Assembly: GCA_029721435.1 (NCBI GenBank)
Contig: CM056581.1
Location: forward strand, 66,353,712 to 66,417,711
From: Gymnothorax reevesii
Lineage: Eukaryota; Chordata; Actinopteri; Anguilliformes; Muraenidae
DNA: 64,000 nt
Reading direction: 5' to 3'
Shown here: one piece after another, positions 43,741 to 53,266 of the stretch
Layout: every line of letters begins with the position of its first letter
Numbering within the stretch: the first letter of the stretch is position 1
Notes under the pieces: model-generated
The model's database searches: none
Seen by the model: the letters and a program-made list of their open reading frames with translations, nothing else
What the model was told of the DNA's origin: nothing
Position numbers and translations under genes: made by a program

Positions 43741-44772
43741 AAAGACGTGACTGATGAAAAAGGGTTGATAAAAACAAGAAGGCCAACACAAAGACCCCCC
43801 TCTAAATCAGTCAGTAGGGGGAGCAGTTTTGCTACTGCTGTAGCAGCTACGTCAGAGGGAACAGTGCAAGATGAAAGTAAACAAAGTAAACCCAAAGTCA
43901 ACCAAGGGGAGTTAAAACAAGATACTTTACATCCTCTTGACAAGCCCCGCCTGTGCTGCTGTAAAGACCACTCCTTGGAGTTTTGTGGTGCCCTAAAACA
44001 CAAACCTAACAAAGAAAAAGTCGATTTCATGAAAAGTAAAGGTCCGTGCTTTGGATGTTTTGGAAAAAGGCACATGAGCAAGTACTGTAAAAACCGAATG
44101 ACTTGTCAGATTTGCCATCAAAACCACCCAAGCTTACTGCACATTGACAGGAAAGGGAGAGTGGAGCAAAATTGCCGCAAAAAAGAAGCTGGAGATTCAG
44201 CAAGGGTCACATCAAGCCTTGTGTCCCTGGATACTGGCAGCCATACTGGGGCCGGTAATAGTGAATGTAAGTTGTCTATCGTGCCGGTTCAAGTAAAGCT
44301 TTGTAAAGGTACCAAGATTGTGCAGACTTATGCTTTCCTTGACCCAGGAAGCACTGCAACCTTTTGTACAGAGGAGCTAATAAAGGAGCTGAACACAAGT
44401 GGAAAGAAGGTGAAAGTTCTCCTTAAAACTATGGGGCAGGAGAAGCCGGTGCCCAGTTACAGGATTTCTGGAATGGAAGTGGCCGCGCTCAAAGGAAGCG
44501 CATTTTCGAAGTTACCTGACGTGTTCTCCCAAATGTCTATCCCTGTTACAAAAGACAACATACCTACAGAGGAGGACCTCAGAGAGTGGCCTTATCTGAA
44601 GGAGTTTGAACTGGAACCAATCAACGCAAGTATTGGGCTACTGATTGGTGCAAATTCTCCAAGAGTCTTGGAGCCATGGAAAGTTATTAACAGCGAAGGT
44701 TGGACCGTTTGCTGTAAAAACCCTTCTAGGGAGGGGAATCAATGGCCCACTTGGACACAGGGAGGACACTGA
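43741..44772 (+). pseudogene. BEL1 zinc knuckles and protease
   Basis: Two cysteine motifs are present: CFGCFGKRHMSKYC (CCHC) and CQICHQNHPSLLH. The protease-like segment follows, with YAFLDPGSTATFC, the D-x-G active site typical of BEL/Pao, then a spacer (LPDVFSQMSIPVTKDNIP). The frame ends at 44772 and the next begins upstream in another frame. Confidence 0.8.
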
Positions 44773-45841
44773 CATATACAATTGTCATCCTGCACGGGTC
44801 AACAGGATAGCCATTGCCAATTTGGAAGAGCTCCTAATCCAGCAGTACAACCAAGACTTTGCTGAACCGCATTACGAACAAAAAGAAATGTCAGTGGAGG
44901 ACAAGAAGTTCATGAACATCATCTCAGACTCAGCAGTGCTTAAAGATGGGCACTATTACCTCAAGCTGCCTTTTCGTGAACCAAATGTGACCATGTCCAA
45001 CAACAGGCATATGGCACTGCAAAGAGCACAGCAGCTGCTGAAAGGGTTCAAACGAGACCAAACATTCCTGGAGGAATACCAAGCATTTATGCAGGATGTT
45101 TTGGCAAAAGGATACGCTGAGGTTGTACCACAAGAGCAGTTGGTAACTGAAAGTGGCAAAGAGTGGTATATACCGCATCATGGGGTCTAGCACCCACACA
45201 AAAAGAAATTGCGTGTGGTGTTTGACTGTGGAGCCACGTTTCATGGAACTTCTCTAAAAGGAGAATTGCTGCAGGGTCCAGACTTGACTAACAAGCTGAT
45301 TGGCGTAATGCTAAGATTTCGCCTGGGTCCCGTTGCTCTGATGACCGACATTGAAAGCATGTTCCATCAGGTGAGGGTTGCGAGAAAAGATGTAGATTTC
45401 TTGTGCTTTCTCTGGTGGCCAGATTGAGACCTCACTAAAGAATGTGTGGAGCATAGGATGATGGTTCATATTTTGGGAGCTGTATCCTCACCCAGCTGTG
45501 CCACATTCGCCTTGCTGAAGATGGCAGAAGACAACCAGAACGAATACCCAGCTGAAGTGGTGGACACTGTAAGACAGAACTTCCATGTGGAAGACTGTCT
45601 AAAGTCAGTGAGTTCTGTGGAGAAAGCAGCGCAGCTGCACAGGAACCTCAAAGGGATGTGCAGCAAAGGAGGGTTCCATCTAAACAAATGGTTCAGTAAC
45701 CATCGCTCGGTCCTTGCCATAATTCCTGAGGAAGAACGAGCCAAAGAGGTCAGGACAATCTTGACAGGGATAAACCTCCCTTGGAAAGGGCCCTCGGAAC
45801 TCAGTGGGACATCGAGAGTGACACCTTTACCTTCAGCGTAG
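44645..45841 (+). pseudogene. BEL1 reverse transcriptase, catalytic site altered
   Basis: RT in pieces: 44645-45190 (DGHYYLKLPFRE, EVVPQEQL, WYIPHHGV, then TAG), 45209-45427 ([20 protein letters not shown]-like [26 protein letters not shown], then TGA) and 45446-45841. The catalytic block reads FHVEDCLKS where the family has YVDD, so the first palm aspartate pair is damaged. Template copying by this protein is unlikely. Confidence 0.82.
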
Positions 45842-46293
45842 ATCTAAAACCTCAAGCAACAACAAGACGTGGCATTTTGTCGGTTGTAAGTTCAATCTAT
45901 GACCCCCAAGGGTTCTTAGCACCAGTCGTGCTATTTGCCAAGCAGATCCTGCAGGAGTTGTGCAAGGCTAAACTGGGGTGGGATGAGAATATTCCGACAG
46001 AACATGCTGACAGATGGCAAAGATGGTTGAGTCAACTGGTCCTGTTGGATGCATTCTCTGTAAGCAGATGTATCACACCCCATGGGTTTGGCGAAATTTC
46101 ATCTGCACAGCTACCTCATTTTTGCGATGCTAGTGAGGTTGGCATGGGAACATTGTCATATCTCAGACTTTCTAATTGCAGAGATGATGTGCATGTTGCT
46201 TTCATCATGGGCAAATCAAAGGTAGCACCCCTCAAGCTGACCACCATTCCCAGATTAGAGCTTGCAGCCGCAGTCCTGGCGTCCAGTGCGTAA
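45781..46293 (+). pseudogene. BEL1 RT connection and RNase H N-terminus
   Basis: Contains TRRGILSVVSSIYDPQGFLA, a strong BEL/Pao signature, WDENIPTEHADRWQRWLSQL, PHFCDASEVGMGTLSYL (first RNase H Asp) and TIPRLELAAAVLAS (Glu). It overlaps the previous segment in another frame and shifts again at 46262-46293. Confidence 0.82.
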
Positions 46294-47648
46294 GGACCGA
46301 ATGCTGAAAACAGTGCTGCAGATTCAGTTGGACAAGTCGGTGTACTGGACCGATAGCCAATCTGTGTTGAAGTACATCGCGAGCACAACAGCAAGATTAA
46401 AAACCGTCGTCGCGAACAGAGTCTCCATGATACAGACATTGTCTGAAGTCGCACAATGGAAATACAACAGCTCAAAGCTCAATCCTGCAGGCATAGCATC
46501 ACGTGGGCTGCAGACAGATGCCTTTCTTCAGTCCAAAACCTGGATCCATGGCCCTGAGTTTCTTAGGAAACCTCAGTCCGAATGCCCTGGACATGATCAA
46601 GAGTCTGACATGATCTCTTTGGATGATCCAGAGGTGAGGAATGTGGTCTCAGTCAGTGCTGCAGGGTTACAGCCCAATGAATCTCCCTCTGCTACACTTT
46701 TAAGTCACTTCTCCAACTGGGTGGACTTAAAGAGAGCAGTCAGATGGATCCTCAAGTATAAAGAGCTGCTTAAGCAACTGCACCAGGAAGGAGTTAAAGC
46801 CATTGCCATGCACCAAACCTCCAGCCAGCAAGGTGACGCTGTAGCAAAGCACCAGCAGCAGTTTAAGGCCAGCCTAACAGTGCAAAGGCTCCATACTGAA
46901 GACATGGCTAATGCAGAAAAATCCATCATCTGCTATGTGCAAAGACAAAGCTTCCAGGAAGAAATGGCTTCACTGGAAAAAGACACAGTGAGGAGGACAA
47001 GTCCCTTACTCAAGCTTGACCCAGTTGTAGTGGATGGTGTCTTGAGAGTGGGTGGGAGGCTGAGCAGAGCAGCTCTTCCAGAAGAAGCAAGGCACCCTGC
47101 AATATTGCCCAAAGCCAGCCACATTTCACAGCTTATTCTTCGCCATATCCACGAAAAGATTGGCCACAGCGGGCGAAGTCACATGCTTACCACTCTGCGT
47201 CGTAAATATTGGATACTCCATGCCAATGCAGCAGCCAGAGCAGTCATCAGGAAGTGCATGATCCGCAAACTTTGGAGACAAAGTGCCGGCAAACAAAAAA
47301 TGGCGGATCTTCCTATTGACCGTGTCTCGGCAGATCTTCCCCCCTTCATACATGTTGGAATGGACTACTTCGGTCCCTTTGATGTGAAACGGGGTATGGG
47401 TACAGCGAAAAGACATGGAGTCATATTTACTTGTTAGGCATGTCGTGCTGTCCACCTAGAGGTGGCGCACGCTCTCGACACCGATGCATGTAATACGCCC
47501 TCAGGAGATTCATATGCCGAAGAGGGCAAGTAAAGGAAATAAGTTCCGTTATCGGATCTAATTTTCTGGGTTCAAATTGGGAGCTAAAAGAAGCCCTTCA
47601 GGGGCTCAACCAGGACAAGATCCAACAAGAGTTGTCAGAAAGACAACA
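46262..47648 (+). pseudogene. BEL1 RNase H end and integrase N-terminal half
   Basis: RNase H finishes with VYWTDSQSVLKYI (Asp). The integrase zinc domain follows: HEKIGHSGRSHMLTTLRRKY, with KCMIRKL where a CxxC pair is expected, so one Cys is lost. The first catalytic Asp is in HVGMDYFGPFDVKRG. A TAG at about 47435 precedes HLEVAHALDTDA, and the second-Asp region reads SSVIGSNF without the usual D. The sequence is cut at 47649 by a repeat element. Confidence 0.78.
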
Positions 47649-48819
47649 TAGCTCACCGGGAGGCAACCATCATTATTTACTGTTTTACTACCTGTGCTTT
47701 AAAAAGGATACTACTTCGTATGGAATATTGTAAAGTTGATTTTTTTTTAGTTATGACATAGATGTATTCCAGACTCAGTTTTTGATTACTGAGATTGTAA
47801 TTCAAATTTATTTTCAAACTATCAGACAAGTCATTGTTGAGCCAGGGCAAAACAATGTTAGGTGAAAAAAACAAGGCAAAAGGACTGTTAGGTGAAAAGA
47901 CAAATTTCACCCATAATTATTGCTGTATACAGTGTCTGGAAAACAACGTGTTTTGTTAGTTAACACTCTTTTCATGCAGAATCTGCTGAGAAATGCAGTA
48001 TCTTTGCTTATTCAACTGTAAAAAAGGTCAGGTAAAGGTCATGGTCAAGGTCACCAGGTCAAAATTTCGGCATCAGTACGTCGGTCTTGCACCGAGGAGT
48101 ATACATTCAAAGTATGAAAGCCCCATCTCTCACGGTTTAAAAGTTATAGACAAGGTTTTTGTTATGGGCACGGTTAAAGTTTTTTTAAAGGTCGGGTAAA
48201 GGTCAAGGTCATCAGGTCAAACTTCGGCATCACATGCCAAGTATGAAAGCCCTATCTCTCACGGTTCAAAAGTTATGGGCAAGGTTAAAGTTTTCTAAAA
48301 GTCGGTCAAAGGTCAAGGTCAAGGTCACGAGGTCAGAAATTTTGGCATCGGTAGGTAGGTCTGGCATCAAGGAGTACACATGCAAAGTATGAAAGCCCTA
48401 TCTCTCACGGTTCAAAAGTTATAGGCAAGGTTAAAGTTTTCTAAAAGTCGGTCAAAGGTAAAGGTCAAGGTCACAAGGTCAGAAATTTTGGCATCGGTAG
48501 GTAGGTCTGGCATCAAGGAGTACACATGCAAAGTATGAAAGCCCTATCTCTCACGGTTCAAAAGTTATGTGCAAGGTTAAAGTTTTCTAGAGGTCGGTCA
48601 ATGGTCAAGGTCAAGGTCACGAGGTCAGAAATTTAGGCATTGGTAGGTAGGTCTGGCATCAAGGAGTACACACGCAAAGTATGAAAGCCCTATCTCTCAT
48701 GGTTCAAAAGTTATTGGCAAGGTTAAAGTTTTTCTGCACGCGAACGAACGTGGACGCGGACTTGGACGCGGACGCGGACGGACGACAATAGCTCTCCGGA
48801 CATTCGTCCCGGCGAGCTA
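47649..48819 (+). mobile_element. Hairpin-ended tandem-repeat element (helentron/Pearl-like) in BEL1 integrase
   Basis: The left end TAGCTCACCGGGAGG and the right end ...CCCGGCGAGCTA are related in inverse. Inside are about 0.37 kb of unique sequence, five tandem units (48018-48735), a GGACGC/ACGG-rich stretch (48737-48785) and a terminal hairpin with arms AGCTCTCCGGAC and GTCCCGGCGAGCT (48790-48818). Unique segment, tandem core, microsatellite and terminal hairpin is the layout of Pearl and other non-autonomous helentron-type elements. The assignment is by architecture only. Confidence 0.55.
48018..48735 (+). repeat. Tandem repeat, 146-bp period, five units with AGGTCA clusters
   Basis: Units start near 48018, 48188, 48301, 48447 and 48593; the last three are 146 bp apart, the first two are longer and shorter variants. 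Each has a cluster of AGGTCA hexamers, then GGCATC, then CAAAGTATGAAAGCCCTATC, TCTCACGGTTCAAAAGTTAT and AAGGTTAAAGTTTT. In the third unit the cluster is three abutting AGGTCA copies, CG, and a fourth copy. Confidence 0.85.
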
Positions 48820-49546
48820 AAAAGCACTTTTGCAAGAAGGGATAAAGTGGACCTTTAATCCTACCCATGGAGCTCATCATGGAGGAATATGGGAGCGCCT
48901 TATACAGCAGGTCAAGAGAGCCCTCAACTAGGTGCTGAAGCAGCAGACTTTGGACGATGAGACCCTGCAAACAGCTATGTGCAAGGCAGAGGCTATACTC
49001 AATGACCGTCCCATCACCCCATCCAGTGATGACCCCAATGACATCGAAGCTCTAACACCCAACCACATCCTCCAGCTTAAAGGCAAACCAACACTACCAC
49101 CTGACTCGTTCAAAAGGGAGGACTTGTACATATGGAGACGATGGAGGCGAGTGCAGTACATCTCTGACCGGTTTTGGAAAAGGTGGGGCAGGGAGCATCT
49201 TGCAATGATGCAGGAGCGCGAAAAGTGGCACATGACCCGCAGAAACTTCACTGTCAGAGACCTAGTACTTGTGGTTGAGGACACCTCCCGAAGAAATTCA
49301 TGGCTCAAGGGACGAATCAGTAAGAGAATGAAGGGCTCCAAAGGACATGTTTGCCGTGTTCGTCTTAGGACTAAGACGTCAGTTTTGGAGCAACCTGTCA
49401 CCAAACTGTGTCTTTTGCTGGAGCCAGAGGGAGGCTTCCACAGTTCCCTGCTCTGGAGTCTGCCCCGGCTCGACACTTACACTGACATGGCACACACACA
49501 CACATGCATACACAAGACATTGCAACACTGCCACGCTGCAGGGTGA
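48820..49546 (+). pseudogene. BEL1 integrase end and DUF5641-type domain
   Basis: Resumes with KKGIKWTFNPTHGAHHGGIWE (Glu of the catalytic triad in GGIWERLIQQVK), then a TAG at about 48929, then a long frame with ALNDRPITP-like AILNDRPITPSSD, DLYIWRRWRRVQYISDRFWK and VRDLVLVVEDTSRRNSWLKG, the C-terminal domain characteristic of BEL/Pao polyproteins. Ends at the stop after LQHCHAAG. Confidence 0.82.
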
Positions 49547-49780
49547 AAACTTGAACATTTTTTCCCACATTTTTTACCTTTTTTGAGATGAACCTTTTAT
49601 GCTAGTAAGCTCTTGGGCTTGCTAGTTTTTGAGCCTCGTAGACTTTTTCTATTAAGTCTATTCTGGACTAATAATGTTTATGACATGTTCAAAAAAAAAA
49701 GGTGTTTTGCTACTGTATAATACCGGCTTCTGATAATTATTTAATAATTGGTAATTGAGTATTACAATTAAGGGCCGGTA

Positions 49781-50473
49781 TGGTTAAATTGATGTCTTTA
49801 CTTTTGTATTTGGTAACTTAGTTTTACAATGGAAATGAATTGTTTACTCTGCTTATTATGGCCTATGACATTGCTAAGATTGTTTATATTTTTGTTATTT
49901 TATCCCCTCGGCATATAATGCGGGGGGATATAGCTATCGCTCTATCTATCTATCTGTCTGTCTGTCCATCTGTCCGTCTGTAAACATGAGTTTGTCCGGG
50001 CCATATCTCGGAAACTATTTGTGCTAACTTCACCAAACTTGACACATGTCAATCATGATGTGCACATGTGCCTTTTAAAGGTTGTTACACAACCTACAGC
50101 CGGGGGGATCTGCCATTGCCAAATGGCTCTTGTTTTTTTTGTTTTGTTTTGTTTTGTTTTTTATGTTTCCGGGGGGGGAGGGCGTGTTGTCTGTAACAAG
50201 AGGTGGGTCAGGTGACTATGTGGTGGAGCATTGGAAAACTCTAAATGTTTGGTTAAGAGGCGGTGGTTGAAAACAGTTTTTTGACCACGTTTTTTAAGTT
50301 TTCGTTGCCATGAAAGATTTTTTCATTTCTTGTGGATGTTCTAATAATTTAGCAAACACTTTGGAATAGATTTAAGTTCAAAAATAAGATATAATTTTTC
50401 AAAGCGTGGCTACCGAAAGTTTATTGAACGTGAGTAAAGCGGACCACCCCTTTTAATAAGAAAAGCCGACACA
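49781..50473 (+). repeat. BEL1 3' LTR carrying a later insert
   Basis: It starts TGGTTAAATTGATGTCTTTA, lacks eight bases present near the start of the 5' LTR, and ends AAAAGCCGACACA. About 240 bp (49893-50131) are not in the 5' LTR, which explains its length of 693 bp. Confidence 0.82.
49893..50131 (-). mobile_element. Helentron/Pearl-like repeat end inside the BEL1 3' LTR
   Basis: A hairpin ATCCCCTCGGCAT...ATGCGGGGGGAT (49901-49930) is followed by CTATCTATCTATCTGTCTGT and GTCCATCTGTCCGTC, then CATATCTCGGAAACTATTTG. Same order and similar words as at 19953-20110, so the same family. Confidence 0.55.
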
Positions 50474-51135
50474 GCGTATGTACAGTATATTAGAGCTCGC
50501 CCGTGTGTACGGGCATATGTATATTAGAGCTCGCCCGTGTGTAAAGGCGTATGTGTATTAGAGCTCGCCCGTGTGTAAGGGTATATGTATATTAGAGCTC
50601 ACCCGTGTGCAAGGGCGTATGTGTATTAGAGCTCGCCCGTGTGTAAGGATGTATGTGTATTAGAGCTAGCCCGTGTGTACGAGCATATGTGTATTAGAGC
50701 TCGCCCATGTCTAAGGGCATATGTGTAGTAGAGCTCGCCCGTGTGTAAGGGCGAATGTGTATTAGAGCTCGCCCGTGTGTAAGGGCATATGTGTATTAGA
50801 GCTCGCCCGTGTGTAAGGGCGAATGTGTGTTAGAGCTCGCCCGTGTGTAAGGGCATATGTGTATTAGAGCTCGCCCGTGTGTAAGGGCGAATGTGTATTA
50901 GAGCTCGCCCGTGTGTAAGGGCGAATGTGTGTTAGAGCTCGCCCGTGTGTAAGGGCATATGTGGATTAGAGCTCGCCCGTGTGTAAGGGCGAATGTGTAT
51001 TAGAGCTCGCCCGTGTGTAAGGGCATATGTGTATTAGAGCTCGCCCGTGTGTAAGGGCATATGTGTATTAGAGCTCGCCCGTGGGTAAGGGCGTATGCAT
51101 ATTCGAGCTCGCCTGGGTGTAAGGACTTCCAGCCT
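50474..51135. repeat. Minisatellite, 34-bp period, next to exon 4
   Basis: About 19 copies of a unit such as GTGTATTAGAGCTCGCCCGT GTGTAAGGGCGAAT (34 bp, written in two parts), with A/G and length variants. Many units can pair TCGCCC with GGGCGA around GTGTGTAA. The array ends about 25 bases from the exon 4 donor, and the donor-proximal sequence (CGTGTGTAAGGGCATTCGCAC on the plus strand, here 21 bases shortened to its core GTGTAAGGGCATTCGCAC) is itself unit-like. It continues the array before BEL1 (41151-41434). Confidence 0.88.
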
Positions 51136-51159
51136 GCTCGTGTGTAAGGGCATTCGCAC

Positions 51160-51359
51160 CCCAGGCTGTAGGGCAGCTGGATGATCAGGAGGGCCGGGAC
51201 GGAGGCGTTCAGCCGCAGCTGGGCCAGGGCGTCAGGCTCCAGGTACAGAGGGGAGGTGCCCAGCTGCTCCTGCAGGAGGCCTGGGACTGCACTGACCCCC
51301 GGCCACGACACCATGGGCAAAATCAGGGAGGAAGGAGGGGGAGAGGACTGCAGCAATGA
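51160..51359 (-). CDS. atp6ap1: atp6ap1 exon 4, with two possible acceptors
   Basis: The exon encodes 66 codons plus 2 nt with the outer acceptor (CTCCCTCCAG before 51359), or 62 codons plus 2 nt with an inner one (CATTGCTGCAG before 51347). Both are phase 0 and would differ by four residues (SLLQ). The outer site has the better pyrimidine tract and gives a length closer to the family. The exon carries PPSSLILPMVSWPGV, an LNAS glycosylation site and PALLIIQLPYSLG. Its donor GTGCGA (51159-51154) opens directly into the intron 4 minisatellite. Confidence 0.9.
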
Positions 51360-51500
51360 CTGGAGGGAGACCAGCACAGAATAAATACTGCTATACCGAT
51401 ACACAGACACTACATCAGGTGCACATGAACACTTCCATAGAAATATGTAAACTCTACTGCCAGAAAATGTATACATTGGTATGTGTATCGCTGGCTTATA

Positions 51501-53097
51501 CAAAACCCAAAACCAGTGAAGTTGGCACGTTGTGTAAATCGTAAATAAAAACAGAATACAATGATTAGCAAATCCTATTCAACCTATATTCAACTGAATA
51601 TACTGCAAAGACAAGTTACTTAATGTTCAAACGAGTAAACTTTGTAATTTTTTGCAAATATTAGCTCGTTTGGAATTTGATGCCTGCAACATGTTTCAAA
51701 AAAGCTGGCACAAGTGGCAAAGAAGACTGAGAGTAGAGGAATGCTCATCAAACACTTATTTGGAACATCCCACAGGTGAATGGGCTAATTGGGAACAGGT
51801 GGGTGCCATGATTGGGTATAAAAGCAGCTTCCCTGAAATGCTCAGTCATTCACAAACAAGGATGGGGCGAGGGTCACCACTTAGTGAACAAATGCGTGAG
51901 CTGATTGTCGAACAGTTTAAAAACAACATTCCTCAACGAGCTATTACAAGAAATTTAGGGATTTCATCATCTACGGTCCGTAATATCGCCAAAAGGTTCA
52001 GAGAATCTGGAGAAATCACTGCACGTAAGTGACAAGGCCGAAAACCAACATTGAATGCCCGTGATCTTCGATCCCTCAGGCGGTACAGCATCAAAAACAT
52101 ACATCAGTGTGTAAAGGACATCACCACATGGGCTCAGGAACACTTCAGAAAACCACTGTCAGTAACTACAGTTTGTTGCTACATCTGCAAGTGCAAGTTA
52201 AAACTCTACAATGCAAAGCGAAAGCCATTTATCAACAGCACCCAGAAACGCCGCCGGCTTTGCTGGGCCCAAGTTCATCTAAGATGGACTGATGCAAAAT
52301 GGAAAAGTGTTCTGTGGTCTGACGAGTCCACATTTCAAATTGTTTTTGGAAACTGTGGATGTCGTGTCTTCCGGACCAAAGAGGAAAAGAACCATCCGGA
52401 CTGTTATAGGCGCAAAGTTCAAAAGCCAGCATCTGTGATGGTATGCGGGTGTATTAGTGCCCACGGCATGGGCAACTTACACATATGTGAAGGTACCATT
52501 AATGCTGAAAGGTACATACAGGTTTTGGAGAAACATATGTTGCCATCCAAGCAATGTCTTTTTCATGGACGCCCCTGCTTATTTCAGCAAGACAATGCCA
52601 AGCCACATTCTGCACGTGTTACAACAGCATGGCTCCGTAGTAAAATAGTGCGGGTACTAGACTGGCCTGCCTGTAGTCCTGACCTGTCTCCCATTGAAAA
52701 TATGTGGCGCATTATGAAGCGTAAAATACGACAATGGAGACCCCGGACTGTTGAACAACTTAAGCAGTACATCAAGCAAGAATGGGAAAGTGTTCCACCT
52801 GAAAAGCTTCAAAAATTGGTCTCCTCAGTTCCCAAACGTTTACTGAGTGTCCTTAAAAGGGAAAGCGATGTGACACAGTTGTTAAAAGGCCCCTGAGCCA
52901 ACTTTTTTGCAATGTGTTGCTGCCTTTAAATTCTAACTTAATGATTATTTGCAAAAAGTTTCTCAGTTTGAACATTAAACATCTTGTCTTTGCAGTGTAT
53001 TCAATTGAATAAAAGTTGAAAAGGATTTGCAAATCGTTGTATTCAGTTTTAATCAATGATTTACATAACGTGCCAACTTCACTGGTTTTGGGTATTG
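51501..53097 (+). mobile_element. Tc1-f: full-length Tc1 element
   Basis: 1,597 bp between TA dinucleotides (51499-51500 and 53098-53099). The inverted ends read CA(A/T)(A)ACCCAAAACCAGTGAAG and extend about 200 bp. Both arms repeat TTTGCAAAT-like words, in keeping with IR/DR ends. Its transposase is open except for one stop, making it the best preserved Tc1 in the window. Confidence 0.92.
51862..52896 (+). pseudogene. Tc1-f transposase, single in-frame stop
   Basis: 344 codons plus stop from MGRGSPLSEQMRELIVEQF. The two helix-turn-helix parts (RAITRNLGISSSTVRNIAKR and the region round SVTTVCCYICK) are joined by a GRKP linker. The catalytic residues are all present: SDESTFQ, QQDNAKPHSA, SPIENMW, the DD34E triad. 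A TGA at 52030-52032 lies in the linker before QGRKPT, at a place where CGA would fit. Apart from this it looks complete. Confidence 0.9.
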
Positions 53098-53099
53098 TA

Positions 53100-53266
53100 C
53101 TTTACCATAGAAAAATACATAGCACACAGTCATAGGAATATATGCACACTGAGAACATGCAGTACACAACACAGAATTTTTTTGGGCCTCGGCTAATTTC
53201 AACCGAGCAGCCATCACTGGTATATACTGTATGTAGGCTCCTCAATGCTACAGGAACATATACATA
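53100..53266. repeat. Degenerate intron 3 repeat (ATAGGAACATACAG type)
   Basis: Loose copies of a unit like CATAGGAATATATGCACAC and CAGGAACATATACATAC. Similar units are at 54890-54990 and 55735-55790, so the Tc1-g and MITE insertions interrupted a local tandem array. Confidence 0.5.

Larger units (their letters stand above)
41435..50473 (+). mobile_element. BEL1: BEL/Pao LTR retrotransposon, degenerate
   Basis: LTRs at 41435-41908 and 49781-50473 with flanking GCATA / GCGTA (41430-41434 and 50474-50478). Coding order is gag, zinc knuckles, protease, RT, RNase H, integrase and the C-terminal DUF5641-type domain, as in BEL/Pao. A 1.17-kb hairpin-ended repeat interrupts integrase, and another fragment enlarges the 3' LTR. 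Catalytic residues are lost in RT and integrase. It was inserted into the intron 4 minisatellite. Confidence 0.88.

Noticed and set aside
50474..51135. Regularly spaced 34-bp repeats that might suggest a CRISPR array
   Set aside because: Units abut directly without unique spacers, there are no cas genes, and the genome is eukaryotic. It is a minisatellite.
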